Made by a program: the position numbers and the translations under genes
Shown here: one piece after another, positions 1 to 11,026 of the stretch
How the letters are laid out: each line of letters starts with the position of its first letter
How positions within the stretch are numbered: position 1 is the stretch's first letter
Notes under the pieces: model-generated
Told to the model about the DNA's origin: nothing
The model's input: only the letters and a program-made list of their open reading frames with translations
Database searches by the model: none
DNA from: Gossypium raimondii
Lineage: Eukaryota; Streptophyta; Magnoliopsida; Malvales; Malvaceae
Direction of reading: 5' to 3'
Length of the DNA: 64,000 nucleotides
Assembly: GCF_025698545.1 (NCBI RefSeq)
Contig: NC_068569.1
Coordinates: 4,402,001-4,466,000, forward strand

Positions 1-301
1 TTGATAACTATTATTATAAGCAAATTCGCTAAAGGTAAATACCTTTCCAATTGCCACCGAACTCAAGTATACAACACCTTAACATATCTTCTAAAATCAA
101 TCACTCGCTCGATTGCCCATCCATGCAGGGATGAAAAGTCATCTTGAAATTTAATTTGGTGCCCAGAGCCTCCGTAATTTACTCCAAAATCTCGAGGTAA
201 ATCTCGGATCTCGATCCGAAATAATAGATATCGGTACCCCATGTAACCTCACTATCTCGAGACACATATAACTCCGCTTAACTTTTCAAGTCGATAACTG
301 C

Positions 302-2126
302 TTACATTGGAATAAAATGTGCCGACTTAGTTAACCGATCAACAATCACCCATATCGAATCTTTCTTCTTCGGAGTTACTGGTAATCCAGATACAAAATC
401 CATCGTGACATGTTCCCATTTCCACTCTGGAATCATAATGGGCTGTAACAACCCTGTCGGCACTTGATGCTCAGCTTTCACCTGTTGACAAATCAAACAT
501 CTTGCTACATATTCACAGATTTCTCGTTTCATTCCAGGCCACCAATACATTTTCTTCAAATCACAATACATTTTTGTACTCCCCGGGTGAATAGAACACA
601 TACTACTGTGAGCCTCTGATAAAATATCATTTTTCAAGTCTAAATTATTTGGAACACATATTCTATTACGATAATATAACATACCATTTTCATCAATGGA
701 GTATTCTGAGCTTAACTCATTTTGAACCATCTGTCGTTTTAGCATCAATTTTGGGTCTTCATCTTGTAATTCCGAATCCGTTGAAAGAACACGGTTTAGC
801 TTTTAATTCGCTAGTATAGAACCATCCTCATTAATAGATAAATGAGCACTCAATGCCCGTAATGCAAATAATGATGATTTCACTAAGTGCATCTGCTACG
901 ACATTTGCTTTCCCCGGTGATAGTCAATGACAAGATCATAATCTTTCAAAGAACTCTAACCATCGTCTCGTCTCAAATTTAACTCTTTCGAGTCATTAAA
1001 TACTTCAAGCTTTTATGATCGGTATACACGTAACACTTCTCACCATATAAGTAGTGTCTCCATATTTTCAAAGCAAACACGATCACGCCAATTCCAAATC
1101 ATGTGTAGGATAATTCTTCTCGTGCGGTTTCAGGTTGTCGGAAGCATATGCCACCACTTTTCCTGACTGCATAAGTACACAACCCAAACCACTCAGAGAC
1201 GCATCACTATATACTACAAACGGTACGCCCGATTCTGGTTGAGTCAACACTGGAGCCTCTGTCAACATCTTTTTCAACTGATCGAAACTCTGCTGACATT
1301 CGTCTGACCATATAAATTCAACATTCTTTTGTAGTAATCGAGTCAACGGTAAGATAATCATTGAGAAATCTTTGACAAATCGGCGATAATAACCTGCCAA
1401 TCCTAGAAAGCTCCGTACTTCAGTAACATTCTTTGGAACTTTCCAATTTACCACTGCCGCTATCTTACTTGGATCCACTCTTATTCCATCAGTTGATACC
1501 ATATGACCCAAAAACGCAACTTCCTGAAGCCAAAATTCACATTTGCTGAATTTCGCATATAACTGTTTCTCTCGCAAAGTCTGTAATACAATCCTTAGAT
1601 GTTGTGCATGTTCGGACTCTGTCTTTGAATAAACCAATACATCGTCAATGAACACAACCACAAATCTATCCAAATATGACTGAAAAATTCTATTCATCAA
1701 ATCCATAAAAGCAGCAGGAGCATTGGTTAAACCAAATGGCACCACCAAAAATTCATAATGACCATATCGAGTTCGAAAGGCAGTTTTGGGCACATCACAC
1801 TCTTTAACTTTCAACTGATAATACCCAGATCGAAGGTCTATCTTGGAAAATACTGCAGCACCTTTCAACTGATCAAACAGATCATCAATACGAGGCAAAG
1901 GATATTTATTCTTTACCGTTACCTTATTCAACTGCCTGTAATCTATACACAGTCTTAAAGAACCGTCCTTCTTTTTCACAAACAAGACAGGTGCACCCCA
2001 GGGCGACATACTCGGTCTGATGAACCCTTTATCTAATAACTCCTGCAACTGCGCCTTCAACTCTTTTAATTCCGCTGGAGCCATTCTGTACGGTGTCATT
2101 GATATAGGAGTTGTTCCGGGAATCAC
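302..2126 (-). mobile_element. pol region of the gypsy element (RT, RNase H, integrase start)
   Basis: The 1083-2126 part encodes a reverse transcriptase with the family landmarks [18 protein letters not shown] and FIDDVLVYS, followed by RNase H-like sequence ([12 protein letters not shown]). The 302-748 part encodes the integrase zinc-binding segment (HPGSTKMY, then CLICQQVK) and the start of the catalytic core (WEHVTMDFVSGLP). The region is decayed and is described as a fossil only. It sits between the gag-protease region and the window edge, in the order expected for Ty3/gypsy. Confidence 0.88.
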
Positions 2127-2342
2127 ATCAATTACAAATTCAACTTCTATCGGTGGTAGACCGGTAACTCTTCAGGAACACATCGGAAATTCATTCACCA
2201 TGGCACTTGTTCGAGCTTTAAATCGAACCCCGAGTATCAAGGATATAGGCCAAGAATGCTTCATTGCCTTTGCGTAATAATCTCGGCGAGAGAGAGTTGA
2301 AATAATTACGATCAGACGCCCATATTTTCGACCCAACCGAGA

Positions 2343-3986
2343 TTACATCTCTGTTTGACATTTCAAAGCGATTTGCTTATCACGACAATTCACCACCGCA
2401 TCGTGCCTCATTAACCAGTCCATCCCCAGAATAATGTCAAATTCCCGAAAGGGTAACAACATCAAATCAGCGGGGAATTCATAGCCTTTCACTTTCAGTG
2501 GACAATTACGACATATTAAATTAACCATCACACTATGACCTAATGGATTTGTAACTTGTATATCAAATTCGATGGACTCAACAGATAAATTCTTTTCAGA
2601 TGCTAACATAGTGCAAATATATGAATGAGTAGATCCAGGGTCTATCAATGCATAAACAATAACATCATAAAGATAGAAAGTACCAGCAATTACATCAGGA
2701 GCCGTAGCTTCTTCCCTTGCTCGAATGGCGTAGGTACGTGCTGGTGCTCTATTCTCTGATCGACCAACTGATTCCCTCGTACCCGAACGGGTAGTCCCTG
2801 TAGCACTGCTCTGGCCCGAACGTCTACTTCTTTGAGGAATGGTTCTCTGTATCTCTTTCTGTTCCACTTCATCTTTTTGCAGCCGGGGACAATCTCGAAT
2901 AAGATGATCAGTAGCCCCACATTTATAACAAGCCCCCATCTTAGTCCTGCATTCTCCGAAATGATATCTTCCACAATATTGACACTTAGGTCGTGAAGCA
3001 TTCTGAACACTGCTCACACTTGCTACAGGTCTATCGAATACCCTGAAATCAGATTGTCTTGGTCTATCTCTGCCCGATCTCCCCGACACTGATGTAGTTC
3101 GATTAATTTCTTCTCTAGATTTCTTCACCGGAAAATCTGAAAATGACTTAGAAGCACCTCTTTTGAATGGCTCTTTACTTTTTCGATCCCGCTGCATTTT
3201 TCTGTTGTATACTTCTTCAAGCTTTTGAGCACGGTCTGACAGAACAACGAACTCTCGTATTTCATTACCCCCAATCATCATTCTAATTTCATCATTTAAC
3301 CCTTCTTCAAACCGGATACACATTTCTTCTTCAGTAGGTACAATGTCTCGGGCATATTTGCTGAGGTAGACAAATTCTCTTTCATATTCAGCTACCGATT
3401 TATTTCCCTGTCGTAGGTCGAGAAATTCCCTTTTCTTTTTATCCAAATACCGTCTGCCCACATATTTCTTCTTAAATTCATTTTGGAAAAATTCCCAAGA
3501 AATTTTCTCTGCCGGAACCACAGCCTCGATCGTCTCCCACCAACTATAAGCTTCTTCTTTCAACAGAGACACAGCACATCTCAAATAGTCATCTGGTGAG
3601 CAAGCCATTTCTTTAAAAATTCTTATCAAACTCTGTAACCAATATTCAGCTTTGACGGGATCATCATCAGTCCTTCCCCGAAATTCTTCGGCTCCAAGTT
3701 TTCTAAGCCTTTCCAATGGAGAACGCTTACTAGATTCAGTCGTTGTAGGAGGTGGAGGAGCAACCGGGGGTACCATCGATGGAGCAATAGGGGGAGGAGG
3801 TGGTTCAGCCTGATTTCTTTCTTGCCTCATTTCAGTATACCACTGATTCATAATCCCATAAATCATATTCTTTAATTCATGCTCTCGCATTTGGGAAATC
3901 GGAACATCACTGCTTGCTCTTTGTTCAGAATTCTGTGCTCTACTGTTAACTTCTTCTTGATCAGTACGTTCAGGTAAATTTGACAT
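2343..3986 (-). mobile_element. gag and protease region of the gypsy element
   Basis: A long open stretch starts at an ATG giving MSNLPERTDQ. It has a proline-rich N-terminal part, a retrotransposon gag domain (KAEYWLQSL to YEREFVYLSKYARD), a CCHC zinc knuckle (CYKCGATDHLIRDC) that packages RNA, and a retropepsin-like protease segment (ALIDPGSTHSYI and DIILGMDWL). It lies just inside the 5' LTR and primer-binding site, as expected. It belongs to a decayed element. Confidence 0.88.
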
Positions 3987-4122
3987 CTTTATAATCGGAG
4001 AGTATCTATAAAAATAACAAAGATTAGATCGGATCATACACATCACACTATCACAGATTTATATGGCATGTATTTCTAAACACTTTACACTTCACACATA
4101 TTCCGAGGACCGGCTAAACCGG

Positions 4123-4134
4123 GCTCTGATACCA
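4123..4134 (-). other. Primer-binding site, initiator tRNA-Met type
   Basis: The minus strand reads TGGTATCAGAGC six bases inside the LTR end at 4141. This matches the 3' end of plant initiator tRNA-Met, the usual primer for plant LTR retrotransposons, and fixes the orientation and the inner LTR border. Confidence 0.88.
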
Positions 4135-4140
4135 CTAAAA

Positions 4141-6984
4141 TGTAACACCTCTTACCCGAGACCATGGCCGGAGTCGAGCATGAGGCGTTACTTGACTTAA
4201 CTTAAAAGTTCGGGGCATAAAAATTTACTTTCAAATTTAATTTCATCATTCATAATAAAGCTGTCCTCCTGTACAGCAGTCACTAAAATAATTATAATTC
4301 AAGCTACGAAACTCGAAATTTAGATCCGTAAATTTTCCATAAAACTAGACTCATATATCTATTCACCATAAATTTTTCAGAATTTTGCTTTAGCCAATTA
4401 GTACAGTTTATTAGTTGAAGTCTCCCTGTTTCACTAATCGACTATCCTAACCACTCATCACTAAAATTTAATTATCTCTTATTAAAGGCTTCATATGGTG
4501 ATTAAAATTATTTCTACTGAAAATAGACTCATTAATGAGTCTATACATATAAATTATAACTCAAAATTCCTTTTGTACAATTTTAATGAATTTCTAAAGT
4601 CAGAACAGGGACTTCAAAACATTCTTGCCCTGTTTCACTAAAATTCAAATATCTAAAAGTATATAATTCTTTTGCTTACTCCACTTCTTTCCTATGAAAG
4701 TAGACTCTTTCAGCTTTAATTTCATATCTCACTCAACTTCTAATTCTATTTCCACTATTTTTGGTGATTTTAAAAGTTACATCAATGCTGCTGTCCAAGA
4801 ACTGCTCCATTGCAATTTTTAAAAAAAATTCAATATAACCCCTTTATAATTGTCTAACCTTCCCTGCAAATTTCAAATCACAACCAATTCCAGTATTTCA
4901 TCTACTTCATTTAAATACTAATGAAGTTCAACCAATCAACCATTTCAAACTAAAACATGTATATATTTCGATATCTAACATAACCGTAACATTCAAATTT
5001 ACTTTTACTTCAATTCCTATACATGCCATATAAATCCAAAAGTTGCTTAACATAAACTACGGAGTATATCGGGTAGTGTGATTCTTGATGTAGATCCGAT
5101 CCTCCGAATGTATAAATACGTTAATCTACAAAACAATAAACACACACATGTAAGCTTATAGAAAAGCTTAGTAAGTTCATAGGCATAAAACATAAATCTT
5201 ACCAAACACTTGTACACTTATACAATATACACCATTACTAAATTTACCTGTCAACCACAATCTTTGGTGAGTTCCTTGGTATAAACTCACTACTACTTAT
5301 TCTTTTACCATAATTCCTTTGGGCCCATTTGCCACTTACCATCCTTGATCAAAATTAAGGAACGGTTATGGAAATTTGAGTACTTCACTTTCACTTTGCC
5401 ATATGACCTCTTATCACTTGTCCTTGATCAGATAAGTGTAGCTAGGCTACCACTTATCACTTTACCATTTGATCGGATAAGTGTAGTGAAGCTACCACTT
5501 ATCACTTTATCACTTGATCAGATAAGTGTAGCCACTTATCACTTTGTTTCTTGATCAGATAAGTGTAACCACTTATCACTTTGTTTCTTGATCAGATAAG
5601 TGTAACCACTTATCACTTTGTTTCTTGATCAGATAAGTGTAGCTAAAACTACCACTTATCACTTTGTCACTTGATCAGAAGTACTCAAATCCGACGTTCC
5701 ACTTAATTTGATTATTTATTCGATTTTCACATTTTATTTTATTCTCATTTCAACAATAAATACATTTCACCATACATTGTATAATTCATGAAATTAACAT
5801 TTAATCATTAAATTTCAGCCATATGAACTTACGGATCGATTTGCAAAATTTGTAAAAGTTCAGGGACTAATCGGCTACTTTTTCTTTTCCTCGACTTGTT
5901 TCAAGTTCTCGATCTAAAATGCAAATTTATTCATTCATCAGCATTTAATTCAATTCTAATTCATTTCACAATTTATGCCCTTTAATTTTCGAAATTACAC
6001 TTTTACCCCAAACTTTACAGTTTTACAATTTGATCCCTACTCAATTAACCCTCAATTGATCTAATTTTCTCAATTAACACCTTTTCCAACTATTTTAGAC
6101 TACTACATAGCCTTTCATACTCAAAACCGCAACACCAAACCTTAATTCCCAACTTTTTCACAATTAGGTCCCTAAAATCAATTTCTATCAAAATTACTTA
6201 ATAAAATCATCATATAACAAAATTAAAGCTTCAATTTCATGTTTATTCATCATAAAAATCCAACACTAATCAATGGTAACTTTCAAAATCAGCCATGGAA
6301 TCAAAAACTAATGAAATAATTAGTTGGACCTAATTGTAAAAGTATCAAAATCACAAAAATTAGAAGAAATAATCAAGAATTAAACTTACATGATTCAAAA
6401 ATATGAAAAACCAGCTTATTCCAGACCTCCTATGGCGTTTTTTCTGATTAATTGTGAAGAGATCTCTAGATTTTTCACTTTTGTCTTTGTTTTAAATGTT
6501 TAATTTGTTAAGTTTCCAATTTTGCCCCTGTTTCTCCTTACATTCTGCTGATTTTTCTTACCCAACCGTCCAGCCCATATAATTTGGGCCTAATAGCCTT
6601 TTAAATCCCTCCACTTTAGTCACTTAAGCTATTTAATCACAATTTAACAAATTTTACACTATTCCCAATTTAGTCCTTTTTAGTTAATTAACTATCCAAA
6701 CGTTAAAATTTTCTAACGAAACTTTAATACCAACTCAATGACACTCTATAAATATTTCTAAAAATATTTATGGCTCGGTTTAAAATCTTCGAGGTCTCGA
6801 TACCTCGTTTTTTTATTTTAATTATTTTAATATTTATTCCTAGTACACTATTCACTATTTCAAAAATTTTCCTAACTTCACATTTAACTTATACTTACTA
6901 AATTTATAATATTTTCTACTCGTTTGTCAGATTTAGTGATCTCGAATCACCATTCCGACACCACTAAAAATTCAGGCTATTACA
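4141..6984 (-). repeat. 5' LTR of the gypsy element (about 2.84 kb)
   Basis: Read on the minus strand the LTR begins TGTAATAGCC at 6984 and ends GGTGTTACA at 4141, so it has TG...CA ends. The inner end lies next to the primer-binding site. Its first 250 bases align by eye with the start of the solo LTR at 7022 (shared GAGATCACTAAAT, AACGAGGTATCGAGACCTCG and AAAGTTTCGTTA), so the two belong to one family in opposite orientation. A hairpin tandem array lies inside at 5374-5690. I see no coding capacity in it. Confidence 0.85.
5374..5690. repeat. Tandem array of six hairpin units flanked by inverted repeats
   Basis: Six copies of a 37-45 bp unit each hold a stem GATAAGTG...CACTTATC: hairpins at 5431-5458, 5476-5503, 5521-5540, 5558-5577, 5595-5614 and 5632-5660. 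Three central copies are nearly identical 37-mers. The array is bracketed by a 13-bp inverted repeat, ATTTGAGTACTTC at 5374-5386 and its complement at 5678-5690, with weaker pairing extending outward to about 5355 and 5706. It lies in the middle of the LTR. Confidence 0.9.
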
Positions 6985-7021
6985 TGTATTAAACCTAAAA
7001 TTGGCTTGATTTCAATGCTTT

Positions 7022-10000
7022 TGTAACAGCCCAATTTTCAGTAGTGTCAGAACAATGATTTGAGATCACTAAATTCGATGAAAAAGTTAGAAATATTTTT
7101 GAATCAGTGAATTTTGTGATTTAAAAGAAATTATTAGGTAAATTGGGTCAAAAACGAGGTATCGAGACCTCGATATCATAAACTGAGCCGTAAATATTTT
7201 TATAAATATTTACAGAGTGTCAATAGGATAATATTAAAGTTTCGTTAAGAAATTTTAACGTTTTGATAGTTAATTATGAAAAGGATTAAATTGCAATAGG
7301 GATAAAAGTTTAATTATAGATTAAAGAAAAGTTAAAAGGACCAAATAGGCAATTATGCCTTTTTCCAAAGTTGAGGCGGCATAAGTATAAAAATATGAGA
7401 TTTTTATGTGTTAAAAAATATTATTATATTATAGTAATGATTATGTTTTTATATTATATTATTATTAATATATTATATTATATTATATATATATATATAT
7501 ATCAAAAGAAAGAATAGAAATGAGAAAGAAAGAAACAGAGAGCAAAACGAAACAGAGAAGGGAGAAAGAAGAAAAAGAAAGAGAGCGACGGTTCAGGGGT
7601 TTCAAAACTTCTAAATTCAATTGGTAAATCAATTTAGTCCCTTTTTCTTATGGTTTTGATATTTTTGGTATCCTAGAACAAAATACTACTTGATTTAAGT
7701 TGAAATTTTGGAAGTTAGTAAATTTTAGATGTTGTTCATGTTGAATTAATTGATGAATTAGAGGTTAAAATGATTGAATTTTAAGTTAGAAGTTAGTAGA
7801 AGGTTGATTTGTAAAATAAAACATAAGTTTTGAATTAATAGGGACTAAATTGAGAGAATTTCGAAATTAGGGATTTATGATGAAACTGAAGAATTAAAAT
7901 GAGTATATAGTGAGAATTAAGAGAGAATATGGAGTTAAATTAGGAAAAATAAAATTAGTATTGATAAGGGATTAAATTAGAGTTTATGTAAAGTTTAGGT
8001 ATAAATGGAAATATTTTAATGGAATTGTGTATTAATAATTTTAATTGTTTAATTACGTAGCTAATGTCGTGCAATAGTCATTGTCCAGAAATGAAAGGAG
8101 CAGTGGACAAGGATTGACTCGAGAGAAATTTCGGTTAGTATTACTATAATTCAAATTTAATTATTAATTGTTAAAATTTAAATTAATATACATGATAAGC
8201 AAATTGAGGTAAGAATCATGATTTAATTAAATGAAAAATACGTATTGGTATTGAAATTATAAATAGCAATTGTTGAATTTTGAATAATATGTTTAGTAAA
8301 TAAAAATAAGGTGAATATTGATTGAATTGTATGTGAATTGAATGGAAATTACTAGTGATATGATTTGAATTAAAAGAATTAATGCGATATTGAATTGTAT
8401 GTTGATTGAAAAGTAATTAGTGATTTGAATTTCATTAAATAAATAAATAAATAAAATATAAAATATGAATTGAATAAAAGTGAATTAAAATATGAAAAGT
8501 GTGAATACATGAATCAAGTATGATTACATGTGAATGTCGGAATATCTATTGGTAGATTAGAAAGTGGAAAGTAAATTTGAATTGAAATGTGATTATTGAA
8601 TAGAAATTGAAATGGTTTGAATTGAATTATTGAATTGAACTGGAATATTGAAATTGGTGATTGATATGAATTTTATTAGAATTGAAATTGAGAATGTAGA
8701 GATTGATATGTGAAACCGATCTTGAATCGAATTATGGAATACTTAATATTGTTATGTGTCTTGCATTGAACTGTGAAAATCTCAAGCAATGAATTACTTT
8801 AATCTTGTGGCCGATTGGAATAATGAATTTATAATTGATCTTGAACTAATATGGAAATTTTCTTCGAAAGTAAATTAAATACCCTATTAACTAGTCGGGC
8901 TAGTCGGATATAGTTGGCATGCCATAGGATATAGAAGAGTACGGGTTATTGCCGCCATCGATCGAGCACTTATGTGCCGACTCATTTATCTTATCACATC
9001 GATTCGATACTTTGTGTGTCGAATATTGTTATTATATCTTTATTCTGATTCAAAGACTTTGTGTGTTGAATCTTTATTCTTATCTTATTCTTTGCTACGT
9101 TCTTGTTCTTGATCGGTACTATGTACCGTATTAGGCACTATGTGCCGTATTGGTGTGATTGGTTGGAATCCGTGTATCCGTCAAAGTCCGAGTCAAGTTA
9201 ATAGGGGTAAATGAATAATTTTGATAATATAAATTTTATTGCATGATCTTGAATATGAATTGAAATAAGACATTAAATTGAGGTATTGAAATGAAATGTA
9301 TGAACCATGGGTTCAAGAAATAGATAATGATATAGTTCATGAAATAGTAAGTTCATGAAATAGTTTTGGTAGTACGAGATGATGTAAAAATATAAGCAAA
9401 GAGAAGCAAACCGAAATAGCCATTGTTGAGAAATGAGAAATAAAAAATGAAAATAAAATGATTTGAAATAGTGAAATAATATGTGAATTTAATTGAATAC
9501 AAGTTATTGAAATTTATTTATGGATTTAATGTATAAATTAAGTGTTAGAAGATTATAAGTGTAAATTGATTATAAATGAACGAATCGAATGAAAAATAGT
9601 TGTTATTATTATTATTGTTGTTGAAACAAGTTGATTTAATATATTAAATGTTTATTAAAAGATTAAAAGTATAAATTGAATATAAATAGAAATGATAATG
9701 AATGAGTTGATAAATTGATTGGATTTGTATGAACTGGAATGAGTTATTAGAATGAGATGTGGAAAAATCTAATAAATTTTTTTATAGTGAAATAAGTTTT
9801 GAATACACTTAAATATAAGACTGAAATATTGCTTATTGTTATTAATGATCAAGTTGATTTAAAGTATGGGATAATTAATGAATAATTGTAGACATAAATT
9901 AAATGTATATAATTTATCCATTAATGTTATTAATTTGAATTATGGTAATACCACTGAGTATTCCCATACTCAAATGTCTGATTGTTTCCGTGCATGCAGT

Positions 10001-10314
10001 TAGTAGGAAGCTTGATTACTCGGTCCAACATCCGAGTAATCCCGACCTCAGAGAAATTTTGGTGATGTACTTTTGTTTTGATAATGTGGCATGTACCTAA
10101 GTGATATATAGGTTAAGTATAAGAGTTTTGTGATTGTGGTTTTAGAACGATGTTTTAAATTGATTATAAGTATGAAATGGAACTAATATGACATATTTGA
10201 TTAAAGTATGCTATGTCTGTTATTTATTTGTGAATTAGTTATATGTTATCCGATATGTCTGGTAATACTCTATAACCCTGTTCCGGTGACGGTTTGGGGT
10301 TAGGGGGTGTTACA
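7022..10314 (+). mobile_element. Solo LTR (3,293 bp) with 5-bp target duplications
   Basis: The element starts TGTAACAGCCC at 7022 and ends GGGGGTGTTACA at 10314. It is flanked by the identical 5-mers GCTTT at 7017-7021 and 10315-10319, which is the target-site duplication of an LTR retrotransposon. No internal domain is present between the ends, so this is a solo LTR left by recombination between two LTRs of one element. It is related to the 4141-6984 LTR and to the LTR starting at 60366. It holds an (AT)n tract near 7480-7502, a purine-rich block at 7503-7585, and a set of short hairpins at 8966-9146. Age cannot be judged from one LTR. Confidence 0.9.
8966..9146. repeat. Cluster of five short hairpins with differing stems inside the solo LTR
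   Basis: Five short inverted repeats follow one another: GCAC/GTGC (8966-8977), TTCGA/TCGAA (9003-9023), GATTCAA/TTGAATC (9047-9072), CGGTAC/GTACCG (9114-9128) and GGCAC/GTGCC (9134-9146). Loops share an ACTTTGTG- or ACTATGTG-like core. The cluster lies between a conserved block holding TTGGCATGCCATA and a conserved block holding AATAGGGGTAA. The LTR at 60366 has its own hairpin array between the same two blocks. Confidence 0.75.
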
Positions 10315-10319
10315 GCTTT

Positions 10320-11026
10320 GTTGTGGCTTGATGATGTGCTAAAGTGTTATGTAAGGTTGATGTAAATTGGGTGAGAAATGTGGCTTAGAAAATGATCTAT
10401 TTTCGTCCACACGGGCAGAGACACGAGCGTGTGTCTCAGCCGTGTGTGACACACGACCTAGCACACGGGCTTGTGGTTTGGCCGTGTGTTCCCTGCATCT
10501 TTTAAATTGCAAAACAGAATGCTCAAAATATTCATACAGCCTAGCACACAAGCATGTGGCTTGGCCATATACCTCCTACACTTTATTAATGCAAGTCAAT
10601 ATGCTCACACGGCTAGCACATTTGGCGTGTGGCTTGGCCGTGTGACCTAAGTCAGTGAGCTCCCAAGTTTGGACATGGCTGGAACATGGTCGTGTGTCCC
10701 TAATTCGAATGCTCACACGGCTTGTGACACAGGCGTGTCTCTTGATCGTGTGAGACACACGGCCTGGCCACACGGGCGTGTGTCCCTTGCATCTTTGAAA
10801 AATTTTGATATTTTTCAAAAAATTCTCTGAGTACCCGGTTTAGTCCTGACTTGTTTCTAATGTGTATTTTGGGCCTCGATGGCTCATATAAGGAACAATA
10901 TGTTTGATTTTGATCGGTTTTTGACATGAATGTAAAATGATATGAAATGTCTGTATTTGATCTGTAAATTCCGATAATGCTCTGTAACCCTGTTTAGGCG
11001 ACGGATATGAGTTAGGGGTGTTACAA
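10320..11026 (+). mobile_element. 3' remnant of an older LTR, rich in CACACGGGC/GCGTGTG motifs
   Basis: The segment ends GTTAGGGGTGTTACA at 11026, closely resembling the end of the solo LTR at 10314, so it is read as the tail of an older plus-strand LTR. From about 10410 to 10790 it carries many CACACGGGC, GCGTGTG and GCCGTGTG words in both orientations. The bases 6985-7021 appear to belong to the same older sequence, which was split by the solo LTR (target GCTTT) and bordered by the minus-strand gypsy element. Open frames here are by-products of the repeat. Confidence 0.6.

Larger units (their letters stand above)
1..6984 (-). mobile_element. Ty3/gypsy LTR retrotransposon, left part beyond window
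   Basis: This is a minus-strand Ty3/gypsy element that enters from the left edge. Read on the minus strand, the order is 5' LTR (6984 to 4141), primer-binding site, gag, protease, reverse transcriptase, RNase H and the start of integrase, which is the Ty3/gypsy order. The long LTR (about 2.8 kb) and the reverse transcriptase style suggest the Del/Tekay chromovirus lineage; that is inference, because the integrase C-terminus (where a chromodomain would sit) and the 3' LTR are outside the window. The coding part is broken in several places, so it is a fossil. The sequence after 6984 is a candidate target duplication but its partner is not visible. Confidence 0.9.

Noticed and set aside
5345-5554. 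69-residue frame in the LTR tandem array
   Set aside because: It is a translation of the hairpin repeats, not a gene.
5408-5690. CRISPR-like array (37-bp near-identical palindromic repeats)
   Set aside because: The repeats are contiguous with no unique spacers, lie inside an LTR of a plant genome and have no cas genes nearby.
10339-10927. Several 70-92 residue frames on both strands
   Set aside because: They are translations of the CACACGGGC/GCGTGTG repeat in an LTR remnant.
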